In this document: piece by piece, positions 57,512 to 64,000 of the stretch
Layout of the letters: each line of letters opens with the position of its first letter
Numbering within the stretch: the first letter of the stretch is position 1
Assembly (NCBI RefSeq): GCF_008630535.1
Contig: NZ_VWPH01000003.1
Location: forward strand, 1 to 64,000
Length of the DNA stretch: 64,000 nucleotides
Source: Saccharopolyspora hirsuta
Lineage (GTDB): Bacteria > Actinomycetota > Actinomycetes > Mycobacteriales > Pseudonocardiaceae
Direction: 5' to 3'
The notes under the pieces: generated by a model
What the model was told of the DNA's origin: nothing
Databases searched by the model: none
Seen by the model: the letters and a program-made list of their open reading frames with translations, nothing else
Translations under genes and position numbers: made by a program

Positions 57512-58135
57512 GTGACCGCTGAGGACTACACGGTCGAGGTTCCGGCGAGCAAGCCCGCGCAGACGTCCGTTCCGGTGCACCCGCTGCTGGCCGAGCGTTG
57601 GAGCCCGCGCGCGCTGGACCCGGCGACGGTGCTGAGCGACGAGCAGTTCACCGCGCTGTTCGAGGCGGCCCGGTGGGCGCCGTCGTGGGGCAACACCCAG
57701 CCCGCGCGCTACCTCGCGGCCCGCCGCGGCGAGCCGACCTTCGACCGCATCCACGGCACGCTGTCGCGCGGGAACAAGGGCTGGACCAGCAACGCCGCCG
57801 CGCTGGCGATAGGCGTGGCCCGGGTGGTCGACGAGGACGGCGAACCGATGCCCTACGGCGAGTACGGCTTGGCGCTGGCCACGGAGAACCTGGTGCTGCA
57901 GGCCGTCGCCGAGGGGCTCTACGGGCACCAGATGGCCGGGTTCGACCGCGACGCGGCGCGCGCCGAGTTCGGCATCCCGGCCGAGTTCGAGCCGATCGTG
58001 GCGGTCGCGATCGGCGGCCTGGGCAGCTTGGCGGGCATGCCCGAGCGGCTGCAGGAGAAGGAGCTCCGCCCCCGCACCCGCAAGCCCCTCGCCGAGCTGG
58101 TCTTCACCGACACCTGGGGCCAGCCGCGGTTCTGA
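57512..58135 (+). CDS. Nitroreductase family protein
   Basis: FMN-dependent oxidoreductase of 207 residues. RWSPRALDP near residue 29 is the N-terminal FMN-binding Arg-Ser motif. ARWAPSWGNTQPARYL (about 54-69) and ALATENLVLQAVAEGLYGH (about 123-141) are characteristic. The substrate is unknown (nitro compounds, quinones or flavin). GTG at 57512 with GGGAGGTG upstream. A type B GTGAGTG hairpin follows 25 bases after the stop. Confidence 0.88.
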   Translation: MTAEDYTVEVPASKPAQTSVPVHPLLAERWSPRALDPATVLSDEQFTALFEAARWAPSWGNTQPARYLAARRGEPTFDRIHGTLSRGNKGWTSNAAALAIGVARVVDEDGEPMPYGEYGLALATENLVLQAVAEGLYGHQMAGFDRDAARAEFGIPAEFEPIVAVAIGGLGSLAGMPERLQEKELRPRTRKPLAELVFTDTWGQPRF

Positions 58136-58160
58136 CCCCCCCTTTCCGCAGGTGGTTGCA

Positions 58161-58202
58161 CGTGAGCGTTGTGCGGGGCGGTAGCACCGCACAACACTCA
58201 CG
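58161..58202. repeat. GTGAGTG repeat family type B hairpin (inverted copy)
   Basis: CGTGAGCGTTGTGCGG (58161-58176) pairs with CCGCACAACACTCACG (58187-58202), one G-T mismatch. Read on the minus strand the loop is TGCTACCGCC, nearly equal to the loop of the 32990 copy (TGCTACGACC). It separates convergent genes. Confidence 0.8.
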
Positions 58203-58228
58203 AGACCTGACCAGCGCAGACCCGAGCT

Positions 58229-58468
58229 CTAGCGGTCTCGCAGGCGACGCAGGGCGAGCAGGCCGCCGATGCCGGGGATCAGGGCGAGCCAGCGGGCTGC
58301 GGGTGGTGCCGGGACCAGGAACGTGGCCGCGATGACGACCAGGTAAGCCGTGCCGTGGAGCGGGCCCAGCAGGGACGACACCTCGCTCACGTGCACCGTG
58401 AACAGGTTGAGCAGCAGGAGCGCGAGGGACGCGGCCTCGGCTGCGGCGGAGATCCGGAGGGTGCGCAC
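58229..58468 (-). CDS. Small membrane protein, DUF3817-like
   Basis: A 79-residue protein with two hydrophobic segments. ISAAAEAASLALLLLNLFTV is followed by LLGPLHGTAYLVVIAATFLV and a basic end LLALRRLRDR. The LHGTAYLV segment and size fit the DUF3817 family of actinobacterial integral membrane proteins. GTG start at 58468 directly abuts the stop of the upstream membrane gene (TGAGTG). Function unknown. Confidence 0.72.
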   Translation of the reverse strand: MRTLRISAAAEAASLALLLLNLFTVHVSEVSSLLGPLHGTAYLVVIAATFLVPAPPAARWLALIPGIGGLLALRRLRDR

Positions 58469-58909
58469 TCAGGCTCCCGTGGTCGAGCCGGGGCGGACGA
58501 TCATCAGGACCACGACCACGGCCCAGAGGACGTTGAAGATCCCGGTGGTCATGGCAAGTCGGCTCACCGTGCCGAGCATCTCGCGCGGCTCGTCGAGCAG
58601 GCGTCGTTGCGCGGGCAGGATCACCAGGGCGAGGACGCCAGCCGCGATCGCGGTGAGCGCGATCGACACGAGCAGCCAGGCGTCGGTCAGCACCCCGAGC
58701 TGCGCCCCGGTGGCGATCCCGAAGACCGGGACCGCGATCCCGAACACGGCATAGCCGCGGCAGATCCGGTGCAGCACCCGCGCGATCGCGGCGGAGCGCT
58801 CGTCGTCGGCCTGCTTCGCGAAGCGGGGGAACATCGAGGCGGCGACGGCGATCGGCCCGACCGCCAGGATCGCCGCGATCACGTGTATCGACAGCAGCAG
58901 CTTGGTCAC
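58469..58909 (-). CDS. Four-helix membrane protein, DUF2269-like
   Basis: A 146-residue integral membrane protein with four hydrophobic helices: LLLSIHVIAAILAVGPIAVA, YAVFGIAVPVFGIATGAQ, LVSIALTAIAAGVLALVIL and TTGIFNVLWAVVVVLMIV. The first-helix His in SIHVIAAI and the overall layout resemble DUF2269/CopD-like proteins. GTG at 58909 with GAGAGGGG upstream. Its promoter faces the PadR gene across an ATATGTTG/CAACATAT operator, so PadR probably controls it. Confidence 0.68.
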   Translation of the reverse strand: MTKLLLSIHVIAAILAVGPIAVAASMFPRFAKQADDERSAAIARVLHRICRGYAVFGIAVPVFGIATGAQLGVLTDAWLLVSIALTAIAAGVLALVILPAQRRLLDEPREMLGTVSRLAMTTGIFNVLWAVVVVLMIVRPGSTTGA

Positions 58910-58928
58910 GGTGGCCCCTCTCGGATCA

Positions 58929-58976
58929 ATATGTTGCCAGACAACATATACGCAGCCAACGGTCGATGTGTAGGCT
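58929..58976. promoter_or_regulatory. PadR operator and padR -10 box
   Basis: ATATGTTG (58929-58936), CCAGA, CAACATAT (58942-58949) is a perfect 8-bp inverted repeat that contains the ATGT...ACAT halves known for PadR regulators. It lies 20 bases before the leftward start at 58909. TAGGCT at 58971-58976 is eight bases before the padR ATG, so padR mRNA may be leaderless. Confidence 0.75.
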
Positions 58977-58984
58977 GTCGACCC

Positions 58985-59314
58985 ATGAGGGCTGATGCGG
59001 TGCGAGGGCACCTGGACGGGCTGCTGCTCGCGGTGCTCGAATCCGGCCCGCTGCACGGCTACGCGATCATCACCGCTGTGCAGCGCCGCAGCGGCGGTGC
59101 GCTGGCGCTGCGCACGGGCACGATCTACCCGGCGCTGAACCGGCTGGAGCGGCTCGGATTCCTGCGCAGCACCTGGCAGTCCGTCGGCGAGCGGCGGCGG
59201 CGCTGCTACGAGCTCACCGACTCCGGACGCCGCGGCCTGGACACCGAGCGGAGCGCGTGGGACGAGTTCACCAGCGCGATCGGCTCGGTGCTCAATCCCG
59301 GGCGCGCCGTATGA
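58985..59314 (+). CDS. PadR family transcriptional regulator
   Basis: A 109-residue winged-helix regulator. LLLAVLESGPLHGYAIITAV is the classical PadR start. TGTIYPALNRLERLGFLRS holds the recognition helix and RRCYELTDSGRRGL the wing. It likely represses its own operon and the divergent small membrane genes through the ATATGTTG palindrome. Its stop overlaps the next ATG by four bases. Confidence 0.9.
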   Translation: MRADAVRGHLDGLLLAVLESGPLHGYAIITAVQRRSGGALALRTGTIYPALNRLERLGFLRSTWQSVGERRRRCYELTDSGRRGLDTERSAWDEFTSAIGSVLNPGRAV

Positions 59315-59946
59315 GCGATCCCGTCGAGCATTACGTCGCAGACCTGGCACGGGCGCTGCGGGGGCCGACGCGGGCCAAGTCCCGGATGGTCGATGAGATC
59401 CGCGACGGGCTAGCGGAGACCATCGCCGCACACGCCGCCCACGGCGCGCCGCACGACGAGGCCGTCGAGCGAGCGCTGCGCGAGTTCGGCACCGTGGACG
59501 AACTCGTGCCGAGCTGCCAGCAGGAGCTGACCATCGCCCAGACCCGGCACACCGCGGCCAAGCTCGTCGCCGTCGTCGGGTTCCTGATCATCTGCGGCCA
59601 CTTCGCCTGGACGACCGAGCGCCTGCCGACGACGGCGCAGCTCATGCTCGGCGTCGCGACGACGGCGGCAGCGCTCGCCGGAGCGGCGCTCGCCGCCACC
59701 GGGGTCCTCACCCGCTGGATGCCGATGCCGCAGAACCTCCCGCTCCTGGTCGGCTGGGCGAGCAGCACGGCCAGCGTCGCGATGCCCTTCGCCGCTCTCG
59801 CGCTGGCGACGACGGCACCCGTGGACACCGCCTGGCCGCTGATCCCGCTCTCCGCAGTGGTCGCTGTGGGATCGCACGTGGTCCTGGCGGCATCGGCCCG
59901 CACCTGCCGGGAATGCGCCCGCCTCCCCGCCGAGGGACCCGGCTGA
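59311..59946 (+). CDS. Permease prefix domain-like membrane protein
   Basis: A 211-residue protein. The cytosolic N-terminal part (VEHYVADLARALRGPTRAK, then IRDGLAETIAAHAAHG and VERALREFG) matches the helical permease-prefix domain that usually pairs with PadR regulators. Four transmembrane helices follow (about 90-105, 115-135, 150-170, 177-195). It overlaps padR (ATGA), and the pair resembles PadR-partner sensor or transport units of Gram-positive bacteria. Function unproven. Confidence 0.78.
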   Translation: MSDPVEHYVADLARALRGPTRAKSRMVDEIRDGLAETIAAHAAHGAPHDEAVERALREFGTVDELVPSCQQELTIAQTRHTAAKLVAVVGFLIICGHFAWTTERLPTTAQLMLGVATTAAALAGAALAATGVLTRWMPMPQNLPLLVGWASSTASVAMPFAALALATTAPVDTAWPLIPLSAVVAVGSHVVLAASARTCRECARLPAEGPG

Positions 59947-59970
59947 GCACTCGGTTTTCGGGGTGAGCAC

Positions 59971-59992
59971 GGCGATTTCGCGCGAAATCGCC
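59971..59992. repeat. Perfect 22-bp palindrome with TTTCGCGCGAAA core
   Basis: The left arm GGCGATTTCGC (59971-59981) is followed directly by its reverse complement to 59992. It lies between convergent genes and is a single copy of the family seen in pairs at 2257, 39367 and 48982. It may help terminate both transcripts. Confidence 0.85.
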
Positions 59993-59994
59993 AA

Positions 59995-60945
59995 TCAGGC
60001 CGGGCCGGGGCTCGCGGCCTTGGCGCAGCGGCGGGCCAGGTCGGCGAAGGCGTCCTTCAGCTCCGGTGGGCCGATGACCTCGATGTCCGCGTCGAACCGG
60101 GTGATGGTGGCCGCCAGTCCGGGCCAGGACCACGAGCCGAGGATGAGGCGGCAGCGGTTCGGGCCGAGTTCCTCGACCACGCCGTCCCCGGCGAAGCGGG
60201 AGACCGCGGCCGCCGGGAGGTCGAGGATCACTTCGCCGCGGCAGGGCCAGGTTCCGGTGCCGTCGGCGCCTTTGAACCGGTTGAGGACGAAGGCCGCGAC
60301 GTCTCCGCCGGGCACTTCTCGCGGCGTGAAGCGGGGGCCGGTCGGGATCCGCGGGGTGATCCGGTCCGCGCGGAAGGTGCGCCAGTCGTCGCGGTCGAGG
60401 TCCCAGGCGACGAGGTACCAGCGCCTGGCCCAGGTGACCAGGTGGTGCGGTTCCACCCGGCGCGGAGCTCCGGAGGCGTAGTCGAAGCGCAGGACCTCGC
60501 GGGCGCGGACGGCGGCACCGAGCGCGAGCAGGACGTTGCTGGCGACCTGCGGGGTCGAGCTGGGGACGGCGGTGACCTGGAGCGCGTCGATCCGGCTGCG
60601 CAGGCGCGCGGGCATGACCTGCCGGACGGTGTTCAGCGCGCGCACCGCCGATTCTTCGATGCCCGCCCCGGAGGTCGTGGCGATCTGGAGCGCGATGGCC
60701 AGGGCGATGGCCTGCTCGTCGTCGAACAGCAGCGGCGGGAGTTCCGCGCCGGGTTCGAGCCGGTACCTGCCATCGGGCCCCTTGCTGGCCGCGATGGGAT
60801 AGCCGAGCTCGCGCAGGCGGTCGACGTCGCGCCGCACCGTGCGCGGGCTGACCTCCAGCCGCTCGGCCAGCAGCGCGCCCGGCCAGTCACGACGCGCTTG
60901 GAGCAGCGAGAGCAGTGCCAGCAGCCGCGCTGAGGTCTTCGGCAT
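59995..60945 (-). CDS. WYL-domain transcriptional regulator (DeoR-type HTH)
   Basis: A 316-residue regulator. The N-terminal winged helix reads TSARLLALLSLLQARRDW, LLAERLEVSPRTVRRDVDRL and GYPIAASKGPDGRYRL. The WYL domain follows with EPHHLVTWARRWYLVAWDL (W-Y-L and R positions present, near residue 185) and the WCX-like C-terminal extension. WYL regulators sense nucleic acids or small ligands; the target may be the divergent DinB gene 62 bases away. ATG 60945 chosen; two other starts lie within 30 bases upstream. Confidence 0.85.
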   Translation of the reverse strand: MPKTSARLLALLSLLQARRDWPGALLAERLEVSPRTVRRDVDRLRELGYPIAASKGPDGRYRLEPGAELPPLLFDDEQAIALAIALQIATTSGAGIEESAVRALNTVRQVMPARLRSRIDALQVTAVPSSTPQVASNVLLALGAAVRAREVLRFDYASGAPRRVEPHHLVTWARRWYLVAWDLDRDDWRTFRADRITPRIPTGPRFTPREVPGGDVAAFVLNRFKGADGTGTWPCRGEVILDLPAAAVSRFAGDGVVEELGPNRCRLILGSWSWPGLAATITRFDADIEVIGPPELKDAFADLARRCAKAASPGPA

Positions 60946-61007
60946 GTTCCCCATGCTGCCGGGAGAAGCGGACACATCCTGTCCTCTCCGCCTGACACGG
61001 TGCTCCC

Positions 61008-61559
61008 ATGACCGACAACGCCGAGCGCACCGCTCTGATCAACGTGCTCGCCACCGTGCGATCCGCCCTGACCAACACCGTCCGCGGCCTCAGCGACGAA
61101 CAGCTCGGCGAGCGGCCGACGGTGAGCGCGCTGTGCCTGGGCGGCCTGATCAAGCACGTCGCATCCGTCGAGGAGGCGTGGCTGCGCTTCGCCCTCGAAG
61201 GCCCGTCCGCGATGCGCTACGACCTGCCCGACGGCGTCACCTGGGCCGACCTCGCGTCCGGAACAGCGCGCGAGTTCCCGCAGTGGGCGATCGACCACCA
61301 GAACGAGTTCCGGATGCTGTCCGGCGACACGCTGGCCGGGATCCTCGCGCGCTACGAGCAGGTCGCCGCCCGCACCGGGGAGATCATCGCCGACATCGAC
61401 CTGTCGACATCGCACCCGCTGCCGGAAGCGCCCTGGCACGAGCCCGGTTCGACGTGGAGCGTCCGCCGGGTGCTGATGCACGTCGTCGCCGAGACCGCCC
61501 AGCACGCCGGGCACGCCGACATCCTGCGCGAGACGATCGACGGCCAGAGGTCGTCCTGA
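61008..61559 (+). CDS. DinB family protein (DUF664-like)
   Basis: A 183-residue four-helix protein of the DinB/YfiT group. Metal-ligand histidines appear in GGLIKHVASVEEAW (His50) and in LMHVVAETAQHAGHADIL (about 157-174), giving the usual His triad. Actinobacterial members include mycothiol-dependent and detoxification enzymes; the role here is unknown. ATG 61008. Divergent from the WYL regulator, with 50 bases to the next rightward gene. Confidence 0.87.
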   Translation: MTDNAERTALINVLATVRSALTNTVRGLSDEQLGERPTVSALCLGGLIKHVASVEEAWLRFALEGPSAMRYDLPDGVTWADLASGTAREFPQWAIDHQNEFRMLSGDTLAGILARYEQVAARTGEIIADIDLSTSHPLPEAPWHEPGSTWSVRRVLMHVVAETAQHAGHADILRETIDGQRSS

Positions 61560-61609
61560 GCAACGGACCTCAACGTGAAAATGCCTGATCTGGCGGGAGA
61601 TTCCACCGC

Positions 61610-62701
61610 ATGACCGTTCTGGACGTCCGGGCGCTCAACCGCGCCACGCTCGCCCGGCAGATGCTGCTAGACCGCTCCGACGCGTCGGCGCACGACGCCG
61701 TCGCGCACCTGTGCGGCCTGCAGGCGCAGGAACCGCAGGAGCCGTTCGTCGGGCTCTGGTCGCGGCTGCGCGCCTTCGAACCGGCGATGTTGTCCGATCT
61801 GCTGGTGCAACGGCGCGTGGTGCGGGTCCACCTGATGCGCCGCACCGTTCACCTGGTCACCGCCGAGGACGCGCTGGCCTGGCGCGGCCGTCACGACGCC
61901 ATGCTGCGCCAACGGGTTCTCGGCGTTTACCGCGACGAGCTGGCCGGGATCGACCTGGAGGAGCTCGCCGCCGCGGGCCTCGCGGTCATGGCCGATGGCG
62001 AGCCGCGCTCGATGCCGGAGATCGCGCGGGAGCTCGCCGACCGCTGGCCGGGTGCGGGAGCGCGGGCGCTGGGCGAGATGCTGTTCGCCGCCCTCATCCC
62101 GGTGGTGCAGCTGCCGCCGCGAGGGCTGTGGCGGCAGAAGGGCGGAGTGCGCAACGCCCTGCTCTCGTCCTGGCTGGGGCGCGAGATCGACCCGCCGTCC
62201 GCGAACGGCGTCGATCCGGTCGGCGAAGTCCTGGTCCGGCGGTATCTCGCCGCTTTCGGGCCTGCGACGTCGACCGACCTGCGCTCCTGGTGCGGCCTCG
62301 CCGGGCTGCCGAAGGCGGTGGCCGCGGTGCGGGACGAGCTCGTCTCCTTCCGCGATGAGCGGGGCCGCGAACTGCTGGACCTCCCCGACGCGCCGAGGCC
62401 CGACCCCGGCACGCCCGCGCCGGTGCGGTTCCTGCCCGCGTTCGACAACGCGATCCTCGGCTACCACGACCGGAGCCGGATCATCGACGACGGGCACCGC
62501 GGCCTGTCGGTCGCCGGTGCACGCGTGGTCCTGGTCGACGGTCGGGTCGCCGCGACCTGGACCGTCGACGACGGAACGGTGCAGGTCAGCCCGCTGCGCG
62601 CGCTTTCCCGGACCGATCGCGACGAAGTCGCCGAGCAGGGCCGGGAGCTCGCGGCCTTCCTCTCCGACGGGGAGAGCGGCCGCGTCACCATCGCAGCGTG
62701 A
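61610..62701 (+). CDS. Winged-helix DNA-binding domain protein, AlkZ/HTH_42-like
   Basis: A 363-residue protein of the HTH_42 family. HLCGLQAQEPQEPFVGLWSR near residue 33 carries the catalytic-type QxQ (Gln-Ala-Gln), as in AlkZ interstrand-crosslink DNA glycosylases. VHLMRRTVHLVTAEDALAW, RGLWRQKGGVRN and FLPAFDNAILGYHDRSR are also conserved in the family. Many actinobacterial homologues have unproven activity, but a DNA repair role is reasonable. ATG 61610, 50 bases after the DinB gene. A type A repeat begins one base after the stop. Confidence 0.82.
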   Translation: MTVLDVRALNRATLARQMLLDRSDASAHDAVAHLCGLQAQEPQEPFVGLWSRLRAFEPAMLSDLLVQRRVVRVHLMRRTVHLVTAEDALAWRGRHDAMLRQRVLGVYRDELAGIDLEELAAAGLAVMADGEPRSMPEIARELADRWPGAGARALGEMLFAALIPVVQLPPRGLWRQKGGVRNALLSSWLGREIDPPSANGVDPVGEVLVRRYLAAFGPATSTDLRSWCGLAGLPKAVAAVRDELVSFRDERGRELLDLPDAPRPDPGTPAPVRFLPAFDNAILGYHDRSRIIDDGHRGLSVAGARVVLVDGRVAATWTVDDGTVQVSPLRALSRTDRDEVAEQGRELAAFLSDGESGRVTIAA

Positions 62702-62702
62702 G

Positions 62703-62750
62703 GGTCGTGAGCGCGAAACGGGGTTGGAACGCTGTTGCGCACTCACGACC
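62703..62750. repeat. Diverged copy of GTGAGTG repeat family type A
   Basis: Aligns over 46 bases with the perfect palindrome at 30021-30069, with seven substitutions. The outer arms GGTCGTGAG and CTCACGACC are intact; the centre has lost full symmetry. It begins one base after the stop of the AlkZ-like gene and lies between convergent genes. Confidence 0.8.
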
Positions 62751-62867
62751 CCACGGGACCAGCCGAGGAAGGCGAGGATCAGCCCGCAGCTCGCCGAACT
62801 CGCGGACGTCGAGATCTGCCGCCGCGCCTCCTGCACGGGCAGCAGCATGGCCGCTGACCAGGGACGA

Positions 62868-63257
62868 CTAGGAGTCGAAGGTGTAGACGAGGGTCAGGAC
62901 GCCGTGGGCGGCTTCGGTGGCGCGGCCGGAGAGCCCGGCGAGGCCCGCCGTGCCCGAGTGCGGGACCACGGTGCCGAACGTGGTCTGGTCGTCGCCGTCG
63001 GCCAGGCCGCCGTGCTGGATCACGAAGGTGCCCCGCCTGCCCTCCAGCGTCCCGGCGATGCGCTCGGAGGCGACGTAGCCCGCGCCCTCGGTCCCCTGCG
63101 CGGTGAGCACTTCGGCGACGCCGGTCCCTTCCAGCGCACCTCGGTAGGTCTTGCGGATCACGACCTTGGTCAGCTTCGGGCCTTCGCTCGGCTCCTCGTA
63201 GGGAACCTCGTCCCAGCTGTCGATCTCGAACTCCGCCTGGATCGTGGTGGTGTTCAA
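62868..63257 (-). CDS. DUF3224 domain-containing protein
   Basis: A 129-residue beta-barrel-like protein. IQAEFEIDSWDEVPYEE at the start, LTKVVIRKTYRGALEGTGVAE and YVASERIAGTLEGRRGTFVI in the middle, and GTLTLVYTF-like end (GVLTLVYTFDS) match DUF3224. Function unknown. Start is a TTG at 63257 with AAGGAGTT seven bases upstream. Directly downstream (13 bases) of the Vgb-like gene, same strand, so co-transcribed. Confidence 0.85.
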   Translation of the reverse strand: MNTTTIQAEFEIDSWDEVPYEEPSEGPKLTKVVIRKTYRGALEGTGVAEVLTAQGTEGAGYVASERIAGTLEGRRGTFVIQHGGLADGDDQTTFGTVVPHSGTAGLAGLSGRATEAAHGVLTLVYTFDS

Positions 63258-63270
63258 CGCGATAACTCCT

Positions 63271-64000
63271 TCAGCGGGTGATGCGGGCGAGCGTGCCGTG
63301 CTCCAGAGCTGTCCACAGCGCTCCGTCGGGGCCGAGCGCGATGCCGTGCGGCTCGCTGCCGGGCGTGGGCAGGTCGTGGGTGGTGATCGCGCCTTCGGTG
63401 GTGATGGAGCCGACGCGGTTGCCGCCCCACTCGGTGAACCACAGCGCGTCGCCGACCGGGGTGATGGCGTGCGGGCGGGCGGCCCGGTCGGACAGCGGGA
63501 ACTCCGCCACCTCGCCGTCGACCGTGATGCGCCCGATCTGACCTGCGGCGATCTCGACGAACCACAGCGCGCCGTCCGGGCCCGCAGTGATGCCGACCGG
63601 GGCGGCCGCCTCGGTGGGGAGCGGGTGGGTGGTGACCGCACCGCCCATGTCGATTCGGCCGATGGCGTTGGCCTGGTTCAGGGTGAACCACATGGCGTCG
63701 TCCGGCCCTGCGGTGATGGCGGACGGGAACGCGCCGACCGACGGGAATCCGGTCACCTCGCCGTCGGTGGTGATCCGGCCGATGCGATCGGTGGTGGTCT
63801 CGGTGAACCATAGCGCCCCGTCGGGACCAGCGGCGATGCCGTACGGCCCGCACTCCGGCAGCGGGAACTCGGTGATCTCACCAGCGGTGGTGATCCGGCC
63901 GATCCGGTGGCCCCCGTACTCGGTGAACCACAGCGCGCCGTCCGGGCCCGGCACGATGATCGTCGGGCCGGACTCGGGGTCCAGCTGGTGGCTGACCGGC
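63271..64000 (-). CDS. Vgb-like (streptogramin lyase family) beta-propeller protein, 5' part beyond right edge
   Basis: At least 242 residues of a six- or seven-blade propeller; the frame is open to base 64000, so the N-terminus is missing. Each blade repeats the pattern AGPDGALWFTE-x5-IGRI-T-x-GE (six copies visible). The last blade HGIALGPDGALWTALEHGTL resembles virginiamycin B lyase. Catalytic His and Glu of Vgb cannot be assigned with certainty, and many such chromosomal proteins have no known lyase activity. Followed 13 bases later by the DUF3224 gene. Confidence 0.8.
   Translation of the reverse strand, partial: PVSHQLDPESGPTIIVPGPDGALWFTEYGGHRIGRITTAGEITEFPLPECGPYGIAAGPDGALWFTETTTDRIGRITTDGEVTGFPSVGAFPSAITAGPDDAMWFTLNQANAIGRIDMGGAVTTHPLPTEAAAPVGITAGPDGALWFVEIAAGQIGRITVDGEVAEFPLSDRAARPHAITPVGDALWFTEWGGNRVGSITTEGAITTHDLPTPGSEPHGIALGPDGALWTALEHGTLARITR

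Noticed and set aside
63271..64000. Streptogramin resistance gene
   Set aside because: Only the propeller repeats are visible and the 5' part is cut off. The catalytic residues cannot be checked, so activity is not claimed.

Overview
This window is high-GC actinobacterial chromosome, most likely from a Pseudonocardiales organism such as Saccharopolyspora or a close relative. The evidence is the strong G/C third-position bias, GTG/TTG starts, a WhiB protein, a class A PBP with a PASTA tail, an ini-type dynamin cluster, and gene order from the left edge to about 22.5 kb that follows the Mycobacterium tuberculosis Rv3667-Rv3683 neighbourhood (acs, holin-X protein, marP, CoA-type NUDIX, TlpA-like, nth, small membrane protein, crp, MBL hydrolase, ridA, two ArsA-type ATPases, whiB4, ponA2, metallophosphoesterase). 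No rRNA, CRISPR array, insertion sequence or prophage was recognised. One tRNA (Pro, CGG) is present.

Layout. 0-22.7 kb: conserved core block with acid/periplasmic stress protease, DNA repair, Crp, Get3/ArsA-like ATPases, envelope synthesis and tRNA-Pro. It is interrupted by an unfamiliar tandem pair of related proteins at 11.85-13.6 kb. 22.7-39.6 kb: an accessory-looking stretch of small regulator-enzyme units (TetR, HxlR and their divergent partners), a GH35 beta-galactosidase, an old yellow enzyme, Dps, an HSL-type esterase and an FAD monooxygenase. It also holds gene remains: a broken VapC, and facing C-terminal remnants of an Rrf2 regulator and an MFS pump. 39.6-48.9 kb: a large ini-type locus. 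A LuxR/STAND-like regulator (IniR-like) and a degenerate, membrane-anchored Hsp70-like protein read leftward. IniB and two dynamin-like GTPases (IniA, IniC) read rightward from a shared control region with three 12-bp direct repeats. 49-64 kb: furA-katA, gluconokinase, lysC-asd, a PIG-V-like membrane glycosyltransferase, a PadR/permease-prefix pair facing two small membrane proteins, WYL and DinB proteins, an AlkZ-like winged-helix protein, DUF3224 and a Vgb-like beta-propeller cut by the right edge.

How genes work together. Many neighbours overlap by 4 bases (ATGA/GTGA) or meet as TGATG: nth-tlpA-NUDIX, NUDIX-MBL, arsA1-arsA2, iniA-iniC, furA-katA, lysC-asd, PadR-permease prefix. These are likely co-translated. 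Regulator genes carry clear inverted repeats in their own or divergent promoters (TetR at 23.7 kb, TetR at 30.6 kb, PadR at 58.9 kb, FurA at 51.7 kb). Several genes start 6-8 bases after a TANNNT hexamer, which suggests leaderless transcripts.

The most distinctive features are the ini-type dynamin locus with its Hsp70 lacking two catalytic aspartates and its Gln/Ala-rich IniC tail, two dispersed families of intergenic palindromes, and the deletion scar at 37.2 kb.
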